Of a DNA stretch of 40,901 nt, positions 16,200 to 23,768 are shown piece after piece (the stretch's first letter is position 1; every line of letters starts with the position of its first letter). This DNA comes from Alphaproteobacteria bacterium RIFCSPHIGHO2_12_FULL_66_14 (lineage in GTDB: Bacteria > Pseudomonadota > Alphaproteobacteria > Reyranellales > Reyranellaceae). Where the stretch lies: contig MEMN01000057.1 in the NCBI GenBank assembly GCA_001767945.1, positions 11,495 through 52,395 on the forward strand. The letters run 5' to 3'. The notes beneath the pieces are model-generated. The model was not told the DNA's origin, made no database searches, and saw only the letters and a list, made by a program, of their open reading frames with translations. A program made the translations under genes and the position numbers.

Positions 16200-16859
16200 A
16201 TGACCGCGCGCCGCCAACCTCCTGAAGCGAAACGAAGAATTCCCAGACAGACGCGCGCGGCCGAGACCGTGGCGGCGATCCTGGAGGCAGCTGCTCAGAT
16301 TCTCGAAGCGGGGGGATTGGCGGCTTTCACCACCAACGCCGTGGCCGAACGGGCGGGCGTCAGCATCGGCACGCTCTATCAGTACTTCACCGACAAGAAC
16401 GCGGTGCTGCTGGCGCTGGCGCGGCAGGAGATGGAGGTGGCGCTGGTCGAGGTCGGGCGGGCGCTGCGTGGCGAGAGCGATCCTTCGATCGAGGGCCGCG
16501 TGCGCGCCATGGTAGGGGCGGTCATCAATGCCTTTCGCGGCCGGCAGCGGGCGCGCAAGGCGGTGGTGCAGGCGATCCTGGCGCGGGGCTCAGGCATCGA
16601 GCTGATGGCGCCGGTCGCCGCCTTCATCGCCGCCGCCGGCGCCGAGGTCGGCCGCGGACCGCTGGCGGTGTTGCCGGCGCTCAGCCGCGAGCAGGTGTTC
16701 GTGATGTCGCGCGCGACGCTCGGCGCGATCCGCGCCGCGGTGCTGGAGGAGCAGCCCTTCCTCAGGAGCCGCAGCTTCGAGGACGAGATCGTGCGGCTGG
16801 CCGTGGCCTATCTCCGCGCGATCACCGTTGATCCCGGTCGGAGTCGAACCACAGCTTGA
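16200..16859 (+). CDS. TetR/AcrR family transcriptional regulator
   Basis: AAETVAAILEAAAQILEAGGLAAFTTNAVAERAGVSIGTLYQYFTDKNAVLLALARQEM. ATG at 16200. Confidence 0.92.
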   Translation: MTARRQPPEAKRRIPRQTRAAETVAAILEAAAQILEAGGLAAFTTNAVAERAGVSIGTLYQYFTDKNAVLLALARQEMEVALVEVGRALRGESDPSIEGRVRAMVGAVINAFRGRQRARKAVVQAILARGSGIELMAPVAAFIAAAGAEVGRGPLAVLPALSREQVFVMSRATLGAIRAAVLEEQPFLRSRSFEDEIVRLAVAYLRAITVDPGRSRTTA

Positions 16860-17274
16860 GCCGGTCGAGCAGCGCGAACAACGTGCGCTGATCCTTCTCC
16901 GACCAGTCGGCGAAGGCGCGCGCGACCCACGGCGTCAAGGCAGCGACGGCAGCGCGATGCTTGGCGAGCCCGGCCGGCGTGAGGACCAGGAGCTTGGAGC
17001 GGCCGTCGGCGCCATTGGTGCGCTCGCGCAGCCATCCCTTGGCCACGAGGTTCTGGATGTTCTTGGTGACGCCGGGCTGCGGCTGCTGCAAGGCGCGGGC
17101 GATCGACGTCACGGTCTTGGCCTCGTCCGGACGGTGGCTGAAATGGTTCAGCATCACGAGTTGCGGCAGCGGCAAGCCGAGCGGCTTCAGCAGGCGGTTG
17201 CCCTCGGTGGTGGTCAACTGGTCGATGATGCCGATCCAGTTGACGATGCGAAAAGCAAGCGGCGGCTCTGTCAT
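16822..17274 (-). CDS. MarR family transcriptional regulator
   Basis: MTEPPLAFRIVNWIGIIDQLTTTEGNRLLKPLGLPLPQLVMLNHFSHRPDEAKTVTSIARALQQPQPGVTKNIQNLVAKGWLRERTNGADGRSKLLVLTPAGL. ATG 17274. Confidence 0.88.
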   Translation of the reverse strand: MTEPPLAFRIVNWIGIIDQLTTTEGNRLLKPLGLPLPQLVMLNHFSHRPDEAKTVTSIARALQQPQPGVTKNIQNLVAKGWLRERTNGADGRSKLLVLTPAGLAKHRAAVAALTPWVARAFADWSEKDQRTLFALLDRLKLWFDSDRDQR

Positions 17275-18416
17275 ACGGTCACGAAGCCATTGAGCGCCCG
17301 TCGCGGTGACGGGCCGGGATCGGAAGCATAACCCAGGCGGAAGAACATCTGCAGCGTGGCGCCTGCCGCCGTGCCGGTCTGCCTGTGCATGGCCAGGCGC
17401 AGCTCGGCCATCTCGGGATATTCCTGCAGGGTCTGGCTGTGCGGCTGCAGCGCCACGCCCAGCGCCGTTGCCGCGAGCTGCAGGCGCACGAAGGCGCGGC
17501 CGGTGGCGATCTGCGTCGGGCGGGTATTGTCGGCGCTGGTGATCCAGCCGAAGGCGCGGGCGCTGGCATAGCCCGCCATCACGTAGTCGCGGCCGCCGTT
17601 CCAGGCGAGCGTGCCCGGCGTCATCGCCTTGGCCGGCGTCATCGCGCCGGCCTGGCGCAGCGCCCAGACCATCGGTCCCTTCAGCGAAATGCCGTCGCGA
17701 TGGGCGGCAATCTCGGCGGCGCCGATGCGTACCACGTCGATGCTCTCCTTGTGGGTGCGGTGGGTGTTCATTTCCATCTCGGAGCCGGCGATGGCGAGCG
17801 CGCGCAGGCGCTCGACTTCGGCCGCGTCGTCGACAATGACCAGCGGCAGCGCTGAAGCCGCGTGACCCGCCAGCAGCGCCGCCTTGTGTGCGGGATCGAG
17901 GGCGCGCGCCTCGAACTTGCCCTTCGCCGTGCGCCGGCGCGGCACCTCGGCGAACAGAGGATCGACGGCGATCCCTGGCAGCCCTGTGAACGTCACGCGC
18001 GCGACCGGCTTGTCGAGTGCCCATGCCCCGTCGGGAAAGAGCCTCACCTCGGCCCGATAGCCGTCGGCCGCCGCCGCCATCGCGAGAATCTCCAGGAAGC
18101 AGCCGTGGCCGATCAGGATCTGGCGCGAGAACGGGTCGGTCTGGGGCAGAAGCCGTGCTGCGTCGACATGCAGCACGATTGTGTCAGGCTGTGAGAGATC
18201 GACCGCCCAGGACTGAAGATTGTGCGGGTTTGGCGCCAGCAGCGCCCAGGCAAGGGCCCGCCGCCGCGGATCGGTCTCGTCCGGCGCCGGCCCGCGCCAG
18301 CCCTCGACGGCAACCGCGGGCATGGCATCCAGCCGCGGCACGGCAACCGCGGCGCCGGCCGCCACCACGACGCCGCCTCCCAGAACCCGGAGAAAAGTCT
18401 TGCGTGAAAGAGCCAT
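17271..18416 (-). CDS. Nitroreductase (Acg-like) family protein with N-terminal Tat-like signal
   Basis: MALSRKTFLRVLGGGVVVAAGAAVAVP...NPHNLQSWAVDLSQPDTIVLHVDAARLLPQTDPFSRQILIGHGCFLEIL; 4-nt overlap with MarR start. ATG 18416 (18428 also possible). Confidence 0.82.
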   Translation of the reverse strand: MALSRKTFLRVLGGGVVVAAGAAVAVPRLDAMPAVAVEGWRGPAPDETDPRRRALAWALLAPNPHNLQSWAVDLSQPDTIVLHVDAARLLPQTDPFSRQILIGHGCFLEILAMAAAADGYRAEVRLFPDGAWALDKPVARVTFTGLPGIAVDPLFAEVPRRRTAKGKFEARALDPAHKAALLAGHAASALPLVIVDDAAEVERLRALAIAGSEMEMNTHRTHKESIDVVRIGAAEIAAHRDGISLKGPMVWALRQAGAMTPAKAMTPGTLAWNGGRDYVMAGYASARAFGWITSADNTRPTQIATGRAFVRLQLAATALGVALQPHSQTLQEYPEMAELRLAMHRQTGTAAGATLQMFFRLGYASDPGPSPRRALNGFVTV

Positions 18417-18428
18417 CGAACCCTCCAT

Positions 18429-18465
18429 AACATTCTATGGAATGTTCTTATATTCTTTGGAATAT
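18429..18465. promoter_or_regulatory. Two tandem operator palindromes upstream of nitroreductase-marR operon
   Basis: AACATTC-TATG-GAATGTT (18429-18446) and ATATTC-TTTG-GAATAT (18450-18465), centres 20 bp apart. Confidence 0.65.
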
Positions 18466-18502
18466 TTAAGTGCAAGCAAAAAATATGCTCAGGAATATTT
18501 AC

Positions 18503-19168
18503 CTAGATGGCGTGGGGCAGCGGCACCGACAGAAGGACGCCGAACTCGCGCGCGAGGTCGCAGCTAACGCGGGCATGCACTTTACCTTGCTTGTCGAAGA
18601 AGCGACCGGTCGGCGTCACCGGGAAGACGCCTTCGTGCCAGATGCCGGGATGGATGTAGATGCCGAAGCTGCCGTCGGACCACAGGGCGACGAAGGCCTC
18701 CGGCTCGAGATCGTCGCCGGGCCTGGCCACCGGCACGACGAAGGGCTTGCCCTCGAGCGGCCAGAAAAGCTGGCCGCCATCGGGGTGGTAGTTGCAATGC
18801 CACAGCAGAACGCGGTCATGCACCAGCGCCACACCGGGCAGCGCCTTCTCGGGCAGGTCGCGAAAGCCGATGACATAGTGGCCACCTACAGCCTCGTTGC
18901 GGCCGATCAACTCGTTGCCGCGCCATTCGCAAGCAAAGATGCCCTCGGTCGTACCGCCCTCGATGCCGGTGCCGGCGTCGAGCTTGCGCGAGCCGCTGAG
19001 CGGCCAGGGCACGATCTCGATCCTGTGTTTCCTGGGATCGCGCACGATCTCGCCGTAGCCCTTGATCGAATCGCGATTGGCGCGGATCAACGGCACGTCG
19101 AGCGTCTTCAGCCCTTTCGGGACATCGGGATTGAGATAGTCGAAGACGACGCCGTCAGCGCTTGGCAT
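18503..19168 (-). CDS. Ureidoglycolate lyase-like protein
   Basis: LDVPLIRANRDSIKGYGEIVRDP...ALWSDGSFGIYIHPGIWHEGVFPVTPTGRFFDKQGKVHARVSCDLAREFGVLLSVPLP. Confidence 0.72.
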   Translation of the reverse strand: MPSADGVVFDYLNPDVPKGLKTLDVPLIRANRDSIKGYGEIVRDPRKHRIEIVPWPLSGSRKLDAGTGIEGGTTEGIFACEWRGNELIGRNEAVGGHYVIGFRDLPEKALPGVALVHDRVLLWHCNYHPDGGQLFWPLEGKPFVVPVARPGDDLEPEAFVALWSDGSFGIYIHPGIWHEGVFPVTPTGRFFDKQGKVHARVSCDLAREFGVLLSVPLPHAI

Positions 19169-19552
19169 CTACTTGAGCCCGTCATCCGGCTTCCAGCCCG
19201 GCTTGTTGATGCGCAGGGCGAGGAAGCGCGGAACGAAGACCGCGCAATTGGGCGGAGGCGAACGTTGGACGATCCTGCCGCCCTCGGCCGCGCAGCCGAA
19301 TCGCCTGCAGAGCGACTCGACGTTGATCTCGACCAGGCCGGAACTCGCGATTGGGCTACGCACCGGCCGGCTCTCCAGCCATCGCGCGGCACGACTCACG
19401 TATTGCTTCTTCGCTTCATCTCCGACGCCGCATATCTCGGCGTAAGCCAGCAATTCGCCAGCGTTCCACAGATCGCTGCCGGGCTTGGCTTGAGCATAAA
19501 CAAGAGAAGGCAACGCGACCAACACGACCAGAGCCAGGATCATGCCACGCAT
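19169..19552 (-). CDS. Secreted hypothetical protein
   Basis: MRGMILALVVLVALPSLVYAQAKPGSDLWNAGELLAYAEICGVGDEAKKQYVSRAARWLE; clear signal peptide. Confidence 0.6.
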   Translation of the reverse strand: MRGMILALVVLVALPSLVYAQAKPGSDLWNAGELLAYAEICGVGDEAKKQYVSRAARWLESRPVRSPIASSGLVEINVESLCRRFGCAAEGGRIVQRSPPPNCAVFVPRFLALRINKPGWKPDDGLK

Positions 19553-19561
19553 GTTCGCCTC

Positions 19562-21163
19562 CTATGCCGCCTCGCCGAGATCCTCGCCGGCCAGCGCGCG
19601 CTCGATCAGCGACACGACATTGTCGCGGCCATAGAGCTTGATGAAGGCGCCCATGCGCGGGCCCTGCTCGCTGCCCAGCAGTACTTCGTAGAGCGTCTTG
19701 AACCACTGGCGCAGCTCTTCCTTGGCGAAGTGGCGCTTGCCGGCCTCATAGACCTCGTTCTGGATGAACTCCGCACTCTCGTCCTCGGGGATCTTGCGCA
19801 GCGTGTCGGCGAGATCCTGCAAGGCAGTGCGTTCCTTGCCGGTCGGCAGCCTGAACTTCTTCGAGGACTTCACGAAGTCCTGATAGTAGGCAACGGCGCC
19901 TTGCAGCAGGCGATCGAGGTAGGGCGCGGTTTCGGGCGTGGCGCCCGGCACGTAGCGCCGCAGGTATTGCCACAGCACGTCCTTGTCGTCGGTGTGCGCC
20001 ACACTCGCCAAGTTTAGCAGCATGCCGAAATTGACGCCGGCCGCCGAATTGGCCGGCGCCTTGCCGTCGTGGATGTGCCAAGCGGGGTTTTCCAGCGCCT
20101 TGGCAGGCTCCTCGGCCGGCAGCTTCTCGATCGCCGCGAGATAGTCGTCGATGGCGCGCGGGATCACGTCGAAATAGAGCCGCTTCGCACGGCGCGGCTG
20201 CTGCTGCATGTAGAGCGCCAGCGATTCGGGCGGCGCATAGCGCAGCCACTCCTCAACCGAGAGGCCGTTGCCCTTGGACTTGGAGATCTTGCGGCCCTGA
20301 TCGTCGAGGAAGAGCTCGTAGTTGAAGCCCTCCGGCGGCTTGCCGCCCAGAATGCGCACGATCTTGGCACTGAGCTCGGCCGAGGGGATCAGATCCTTGC
20401 CGTACATCTCGTAATCGACATCGAGCGCGAACCAGCGGCCGGCCCAATCGGCCTTCCACTGCAGCTTGACGTTGCCGCCGGTGACGGGCGTCTCGACAAG
20501 CGAGCCGTCCTCGTCGCGATAGACGATGGTGCCGGCATCGGCGTCGATTCTGACCACCGGCACCTGCAGCACGCGGCCGGTCTTGGGCGAGATCGGCAGG
20601 AAGATCGAGTAGGTCTGCTGCCGCTCCTCGCCCAGGGTCGGCAGCATCACCGCCTGCACCTCGTCGTAGTGGCGCAGCATGGCGAGCAGCATCGGGTCGA
20701 AGCGGCCCGACTTGTACCACTCGGTCGCCGACTGGAACTCGTACTCGAAGCCGAACGAATCGAGAAAGGCGCGCAGGCGGGCGTTGTTGGCGGCACCGAA
20801 GCTCGGATATTCGTTGCTGAACGGATCGGGCACGGCGGTCAGCGGCTTGCCGAGATGCGCCGCCAGCATCTCCTTGTTCGGCACATTGTCCGGCACCTTG
20901 CGCAGCCCATCCATGTCGTCGGAGAAGCAGAACAGCCGCGCCGGCACGTCGCTCAGGCGACGAAACGCCTGGCGCACCATGGTCGTACGCACGACCTCGC
21001 CGAAGGTGCCGATGTGTGGCAGGCCCGACGGGCCGTAGCCGGTCTCGAACAGCACATAGCCCTTAGCCGGCGGTTTGTCGCCGATACGGGCGACAAGCTT
21101 GCGGGCTTCTTCAAAGGGCCACGCGCGCGCGGCTTCGGCAAGGGAACGATCGATCTGGGACAT
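19562..21163 (-). CDS. lysK: Lysyl-tRNA synthetase, class I
   Basis: [31 protein letters not shown] (HIGH-type) and [29 protein letters not shown] (KMSKS-type); class I LysRS architecture. Confidence 0.92.
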   Translation of the reverse strand: MSQIDRSLAEAARAWPFEEARKLVARIGDKPPAKGYVLFETGYGPSGLPHIGTFGEVVRTTMVRQAFRRLSDVPARLFCFSDDMDGLRKVPDNVPNKEMLAAHLGKPLTAVPDPFSNEYPSFGAANNARLRAFLDSFGFEYEFQSATEWYKSGRFDPMLLAMLRHYDEVQAVMLPTLGEERQQTYSIFLPISPKTGRVLQVPVVRIDADAGTIVYRDEDGSLVETPVTGGNVKLQWKADWAGRWFALDVDYEMYGKDLIPSAELSAKIVRILGGKPPEGFNYELFLDDQGRKISKSKGNGLSVEEWLRYAPPESLALYMQQQPRRAKRLYFDVIPRAIDDYLAAIEKLPAEEPAKALENPAWHIHDGKAPANSAAGVNFGMLLNLASVAHTDDKDVLWQYLRRYVPGATPETAPYLDRLLQGAVAYYQDFVKSSKKFRLPTGKERTALQDLADTLRKIPEDESAEFIQNEVYEAGKRHFAKEELRQWFKTLYEVLLGSEQGPRMGAFIKLYGRDNVVSLIERALAGEDLGEAA

Positions 21164-21270
21164 GGCCAATTCGAGTTGGGATCGGTCAAACTAGGTGCGG
21201 TGCAGCATGGCGTCAATGTCGAGCCGACATTGCTCCCCTGCGGGCGCGAGGCCACAGTGCCGGCCTTCAG

Positions 21271-22470
21271 ATGGTCCGCAAGCCTCTTTCTCTCGCCATC
21301 GGCGGCCTGCTGGCGATCGCGGCCGGCATCGGCGTCGGGCGCTTCGTCTACACGCCGATCCTGCCGCCGATGGTCGAGGCGCTGTCCCTCACCAAGGCGG
21401 AGGCCGGCCTGATCGCCTCGGCGAATTTCATCGGCTATCTCGCCGGCGCCCTGCTCGCCACCGTGCGGCTGCCCGGCACACGCCGCGCCTGGCTGCTGGG
21501 GTCGCTCGCGGTCACGGCGATTTGCCTGGCCGGAATGGGCGCCACCACGGCGATGGTGTCCTTCATCGTCCTGCGGCTGGTTGCGGGGGCGGCCAGTGCC
21601 TTCGCCCTGATCTTCAGTTCGGCGCTGGTGCTCGACCGGCTGGCCGTAGCCGGCCGCGGGTCCCTATCGGCGGTGCATTTCGCCGGTGTCGGCAGCGGCA
21701 TCGCCGTTTCGGCGGCGCTGGTCGCGATCCTCATGAGCCGGGGTGCCGCCTGGAGCACCTTATGGTTTGCAAGTGCGGCGCTGACGCTCGCCGCCAGCCT
21801 GGTCGTCGCCTGGATGGTGCCGTCGGACCCGGTGGCGGCCGGCGACGCGGCACCCACCGCAAGGACACGGTTCTCCGCCGAGTTCATCGCGCTCGCCGCC
21901 GCCTACGGCCTGTTCGGCTTTGGCTACATCATCACTGCCACCTTCATCGTCGACATGGTGCGCGGCACGACGGCGATCGCCCATCTCGAACCGTACATCT
22001 GGGTGTTGTTTGGCCTCAGCGCCGCGCCTTCGGTAGCGTTGTGGACCGGGCTCGGCCGCAGGTGGGGCGTCCTGCGCGTCTTCGCCATGGCGAGCCTCGT
22101 CGAAGCCGCGGGCGTAGCCGCTAGCGCCCTGTGGCTGCACGCATCGGGCGTGATCGTGGCGGCGGTCTTTGTCGGCGGCACGTTCATGGGGCTGACCGCG
22201 CTCGGCCTGATCGGGGCGCGGGAGAACGGCGGCGGCGATCCGCGCGGCCGCATCGCCCTGGTGACGGTCTCGTTCAGTTTCGGCCAGATCCTGGGGCCCG
22301 CCTTTGCCGGCTACGTCTATGACGCCACGGGCAGCCTCGCGATGCCATCATTGGTCGCCGTCGCCGCGCTCGTGTTGGCGGCGCTCCTGTCCATCGTCGC
22401 CGACGCTCAGCGCCGCGGCGCCGACAGGACCGCCAACGCTTCCCTGGCCGCCCGCAAGCCGGATGCATAG
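21271..22470 (+). CDS. YbfB/YjiJ-type MFS transporter
   Basis: AIAAGIGVGRFVYTPILPPMVEALSLTKAEAGLIASANFIGYLAGALLA; about 12 hydrophobic segments. Confidence 0.88.
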   Translation: MVRKPLSLAIGGLLAIAAGIGVGRFVYTPILPPMVEALSLTKAEAGLIASANFIGYLAGALLATVRLPGTRRAWLLGSLAVTAICLAGMGATTAMVSFIVLRLVAGAASAFALIFSSALVLDRLAVAGRGSLSAVHFAGVGSGIAVSAALVAILMSRGAAWSTLWFASAALTLAASLVVAWMVPSDPVAAGDAAPTARTRFSAEFIALAAAYGLFGFGYIITATFIVDMVRGTTAIAHLEPYIWVLFGLSAAPSVALWTGLGRRWGVLRVFAMASLVEAAGVAASALWLHASGVIVAAVFVGGTFMGLTALGLIGARENGGGDPRGRIALVTVSFSFGQILGPAFAGYVYDATGSLAMPSLVAVAALVLAALLSIVADAQRRGADRTANASLAARKPDA

Positions 22471-23738
22471 GCACCGCCGACCCGTGTCGCCCACACCGGA
22501 TCGGTCGCCTCGCCGGCGAAGAAGACCCGGTCATGGTGCGGTTGCGCCAGCACCAAACGCTTGTCGGCATGACCGGGCCGCGTCACGGACCAGGCGCCGG
22601 TCGCGTAGGGATCCCTGCCCCATTGCGTGGCGTGCGACTTGGCCACCGCGCCGCGCAGATCGTTGCCGAAGATCTCCGCCAGCGCCGAGACCGCGAAGGT
22701 GACGGCGGCGCGACCGCCCTCGTTCTCGAAGGTGCGGGCCTGCGCACCGCCCACGAACACCAACGCCGCCTCGCGGTTGGCCGGACGCACGATGGCGTCG
22801 AATGAGAGATCCTTGCGCGTGAACCCGGTCACATTGCGGCCGGCCGGCGAGTCGATCACCTTGCGCGAGAACAGGAGCGCCACCTTGTTGAAGGATGCCA
22901 TCGGTAGCTGGGCGATCGCCTCGCGCTTGGCGGCACTCAATTGGGGTGCGAAGCCGATCTTGCCGGTCGCCAGCACGCCGGTCGGCAGCGTGACGATGGC
23001 GGCGCGCGCTCGCATCTGGCCGGCGGTGGTCTCGATCGCGACCTGCGCCCCCGTCGAATCCACGCGCACGACCCGGGCGCCGAACCTGACCGGCACCTTG
23101 GCGCCCCAGCGCGCGATCATCGCGCCCAGGCCCTCGGCGATGCCGTATTGCGGCTCCGCCTCGGGCTGGCGGGTGAAATCGCGCGCCGACAGTTCGCCAT
23201 TCTCGACGCCCTGCTCCAATGGCCCGACCATCGCATAGGCAAGCATCTCCAGCCGATCCTGCGGCACCAGCAGCCGGCCGACCACGACGTCAGGCTGCTT
23301 CTTCAGCGCTTCGTCGATCTTGCGCGTGGCCTCGTGGGCGATCTTCTCGAAACGCTCGTAGTCTTCCTTCGAGAGTTCCTTGCCCGCGACATATATTGCC
23401 TGCTCCGACCGGTCGAGGATCGCCTTGGCACTGGCCTCGCGCACGATTGCCATGGCCGGATTGCTCTTGCCGCCCTCGATCCACTGCGCACCGTGATCGA
23501 AGGGAAAGCCAAAGGTCGTGCTGTCAGTGAAGGCACGACCGCCGATGCGCTCGCGGGCCTCGATCACCTGAACGCTCTTGCCAGCGGCCATCAGGGTTCG
23601 CGCCGCGGCAAGACCGGCCACGCCCGCGCCGATAATGGCGACATCGGGATCCGCCGCTTGCGCCGGCGGAACAAACGCCAGCCCGAGCGGCGACATCAAC
23701 AGACTGCGGCGACCAAGAAACCTGCGAGGTGAGGTCAT
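22407..23738 (-). CDS. Flavin amine oxidase family protein with signal peptide
   Basis: PDVAIIGAGVAGLAAARTLMAAGKSVQVIEARERIGGRAFTDSTTFGFPFDHGAQWIEGG; VFFAGEATDPVWATRVGGAYASGLRAA. ATG 23738. Confidence 0.9.
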   Translation of the reverse strand: MTSPRRFLGRRSLLMSPLGLAFVPPAQAADPDVAIIGAGVAGLAAARTLMAAGKSVQVIEARERIGGRAFTDSTTFGFPFDHGAQWIEGGKSNPAMAIVREASAKAILDRSEQAIYVAGKELSKEDYERFEKIAHEATRKIDEALKKQPDVVVGRLLVPQDRLEMLAYAMVGPLEQGVENGELSARDFTRQPEAEPQYGIAEGLGAMIARWGAKVPVRFGARVVRVDSTGAQVAIETTAGQMRARAAIVTLPTGVLATGKIGFAPQLSAAKREAIAQLPMASFNKVALLFSRKVIDSPAGRNVTGFTRKDLSFDAIVRPANREAALVFVGGAQARTFENEGGRAAVTFAVSALAEIFGNDLRGAVAKSHATQWGRDPYATGAWSVTRPGHADKRLVLAQPHHDRVFFAGEATDPVWATRVGGAYASGLRAAREALAVLSAPRR

Positions 23739-23768
23739 TGACGGCCATTGTATGCTATCGGAATCGAA

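Noticed and set aside
18470-20017. 515-aa plus-strand ORF spanning three minus-strand genes
   Set aside because: Runs across ureidoglycolate lyase-like, secreted protein and lysK genes; typical GC-rich shadow frame.
20069-21412. 447-aa plus-strand ORF opposite lysK
   Set aside because: Shadow frame of class I LysRS.
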